DNA from: Candidatus Saccharibacteria bacterium UBA4727
GTDB taxonomy: Bacteria; Patescibacteriota; Saccharimonadia; Saccharimonadales; Saccharimonadaceae
Assembly (NCBI GenBank): GCA_002404195.1
Contig: DHJF01000015.1
Span: 455-13,263 of the forward strand
Length of the DNA stretch: 12,809 bases
Direction of reading: 5' to 3'
A program made the translations under genes and the position numbers. The number at the start of each line of letters is the position of its first letter. Within the stretch, counting starts at the first letter, position 1. The notes beneath the pieces are model-generated. The model was not told the origin of the DNA. It did not search any database and was given only the letters and a program-made list of their open reading frames with translations. This document shows, piece after piece, positions 12,016 through 12,809 of this stretch.

Positions 12016-12378
12016 CTATTTTATTACCTTTAATGCCGACGCAAGATTTAGCGCAGCTGCATCTCGCTCTAAGGTATTAGTTGTATAGAAATGAGTTTCA
12101 TCTACATGTAAAAGCGCGTCCTCTAATCTAAAAACACCTTCAGCAACAATCGCAGTCTCCTGAGCTGTCAGAGATAGTGATTGCCCGATACCATCCGTCA
12201 GGTAGACAGCGTCAAAAGCTCGGCGCGCTAACTTACGATGTACGCTTCTTTTAACTGGATGAAAGATATTAGGATATCTTGCCCAGTCGTAGTTGGCAAC
12301 CAGTGATGCTATTTTAATCTCATCAGGAGTTGTGAGCGTCAACAGTAGCTTACCGTTCTGTGATTCCCGTAGTTCCAT
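12016..12378 (-). CDS. Hypothetical 120-residue protein
   Basis: I do not recognise this protein. It is 120 residues, soluble-looking and mixed alpha/beta. Visible stretches: a hydrophobic strand LLLTLTTPDEIKIASLVANYDWARYP (11-36), a basic helix KRSVHRKLARRAFDAVYLTDGIG (43-65), and two helices near the C-terminus (TAQETAIVAEGVFRLEDALLHV and LERDAAALNLASALKVI). The basic helix could bind nucleic acid, but nothing identifies it. Support as a gene: a possible promoter TTCATA-N17-TATAGT (12418-12390 on the minus strand) 11 nt before ATG 12378, and a terminator 8 bp after the stop. It converges on the 2H phosphoesterase. Confidence 0.65.
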   Translation of the reverse strand: MELRESQNGKLLLTLTTPDEIKIASLVANYDWARYPNIFHPVKRSVHRKLARRAFDAVYLTDGIGQSLSLTAQETAIVAEGVFRLEDALLHVDETHFYTTNTLERDAAALNLASALKVIK

Positions 12379-12511
12379 ATGTGATCATTACTATATAGCA
12401 TTTTATGTAGAATATGAATTAATATCTCACGTAATAGTTCTAGTATCGCCCACTAGGGCTGCCAAGTGGAATTATCGTTACAAAAAGCCATCAATTCGTA
12501 TGACTTTTCGC

Positions 12512-12517
12512 TAAACT
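12512..12517 (+). promoter_or_regulatory. Possible -10 (TAAACT) of a 36-codon ORF
   Basis: TAAACT preceded by CGC ends exactly 6 nt before ATG 12524, the spacing shared with other starts. The hexamer is only a moderate match to consensus. Confidence 0.35.
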
Positions 12518-12523
12518 TAATGT

Positions 12524-12634
12524 ATGAACAGAATTCCAGAAGGAGTTATCACAGCTTCACTGGTCAACCATCTTACTGGTGAAGAATTCGAGCTTGAAGA
12601 AAAAGAGGGGAGCTATTGTCACTTCTCGTCTTGA
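12524..12634 (+). CDS. Possible 36-residue acidic small protein
   Basis: A short ORF from ATG 12524 to TGA 12632-12634 encodes MNRIPEGVITASLV followed by an acidic stretch, EEFELEEKEGSY, and a short Ser-rich end. No family is recognised. The only support is the -10-like box 6 nt before ATG and the acidic, non-random composition. It could be the remnant of a longer gene, a small antitoxin-like protein, or chance. Confidence 0.35.
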   Translation: MNRIPEGVITASLVNHLTGEEFELEEKEGSYCHFSS

Positions 12635-12764
12635 TGTCTGTAATATAGCATGAGCGATGCGCTTATATCAAGATTTGCCCGTATTGCGCTCACCGAACTC
12701 ATGGGAGTTAATATCTGCTGCTTGACTCATCCGTAGCTTACATAAACAATCAACCATAACCCTA
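12635..12764. other. Spacer without a supported gene
   Basis: About 130 bp. It holds only a 28-codon ORF (12650-12736) without a well-placed promoter or Shine-Dalgarno, plus short weak hairpins. No RNA gene is recognised. Confidence 0.5.
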
Positions 12765-12793
12765 TTGTAACTTTATAAAGTTTCTGTTATCAT
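12765..12793 (+). promoter_or_regulatory. Promoter TTGTAA-N17-TATCAT of a gene starting at the window edge
   Basis: TTGTAA (12765-12770), an exact 17-nt spacer, and TATCAT (12788-12793) preceded by TGT (extended -10). The -10 ends 9 nt before ATG 12803, the same spacing as for the TPR and LAGLIDADG-like genes. Confidence 0.65.
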
Positions 12794-12802
12794 TATAAAG
12801 TT
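12769..12802. promoter_or_regulatory. Palindromic operator-like site with a 20-bp-spaced repeat over the promoter
   Basis: AACTTTATAAAGTT (12769-12782) is a perfect 14-bp palindrome inside the promoter spacer. TTATAAAGTT recurs at 12793-12802, exactly 20 bp after 12773-12782, about two helix turns. A protein bound to both would cover the -10 box and the start codon. Confidence 0.6.
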
Positions 12803-12809
12803 ATGACAT
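12803..12809 (+). CDS. Probable start of a gene running off the right edge
   Basis: Only ATG-ACA-T is visible. The call rests on the well-formed promoter and operator immediately upstream. Product unknown; the operator suggests a self-regulating repressor or a repressor-controlled gene. Confidence 0.45.

Noticed and set aside
12650..12736. 28-codon ORF starting MSDALISRFARIALTEL
   Set aside because: No Shine-Dalgarno, and the nearest TAATAT is only 3 nt before ATG, too close for a transcription start. Too short to support.
1..12809. CRISPR array, transposon ends or TGA recoding
   Set aside because: No regular short repeat series, no transposase or paired terminal repeats were seen, and TGA acts as a stop in several genes.

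Overview
The window looks like chromosomal DNA of a small-genome bacterium, most probably Candidatus Saccharibacteria (TM7) or a close relative in the candidate phyla radiation. This is inferred from gene content: a glycosyltransferase, GH57 and GH15 block, a helix-turn-helix/LAGLIDADG-like ORF of a type common in these genomes, a zinc-free L33, and many small orphan membrane proteins. No marker such as 16S rRNA is present. TGA is used as an ordinary stop (GH15, glycosyltransferase and the 234-residue protein all end in TGA), so the recoded TGA of Gracilibacteria/SR1 is not in play. No plasmid, phage, transposase, integrase or CRISPR feature was seen.

Layout. Positions 1-2054 (+): the 3' part of an RluA-family pseudouridine synthase, a DNA polymerase III delta-prime-like AAA+ protein, and a membrane-anchored TPR protein. 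Positions 2131-2418 (+): a small orphan gene that converges on a HIT-family hydrolase (2470-2916, -), which is preceded by a two-helix membrane protein (2946-3146, -). Positions 3147-3547: a hairpin-rich spacer and a minus-strand tRNA-Thr(UGU)/tRNA-Tyr(GUA) pair. Positions 3652-4337 (+): the HTH/LAGLIDADG-like ORF, whose 3' end runs into tRNA-Thr(GGU). Then come rpmG (L33) and a two-helix membrane protein. Positions 5065-10154 (-): an operon read as glycosyltransferase, GH57, GH15 and an unknown 234-residue protein, with every junction overlapping. Positions 10304-11245 (+): an MscS-type channel. Then come tRNA-Trp(CCA), a 2H phosphoesterase, a convergent orphan gene, a tiny ORF, and the promoter/operator of a gene that begins at the right edge.

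How it works together. The operon is probably a cytoplasmic alpha-glucan synthesis and remodelling unit. One sigma70-like promoter (10213-10241, -) drives it, and the overlapping stop/start codons (ATGA) suggest translational coupling. The other genes are mostly single units or pairs with compact terminators.

Two patterns stand out. First, at least nine transcription-unit starts have a (usually extended) -10 box exactly 6 or 9 nt before the start codon. This predicts leaderless or nearly leaderless mRNAs, whereas genes inside the operon and a few others use Shine-Dalgarno sites. Second, tRNA loci carry duplicated tRNA 3' ends: an inverted copy beside tRNA-Tyr and a decayed direct copy about 600 bp after tRNA-Trp. 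This suggests that tRNA ends are recombination or insertion points here. The right edge shows a palindromic operator laid over a promoter, expected for an autoregulated gene just outside the window.
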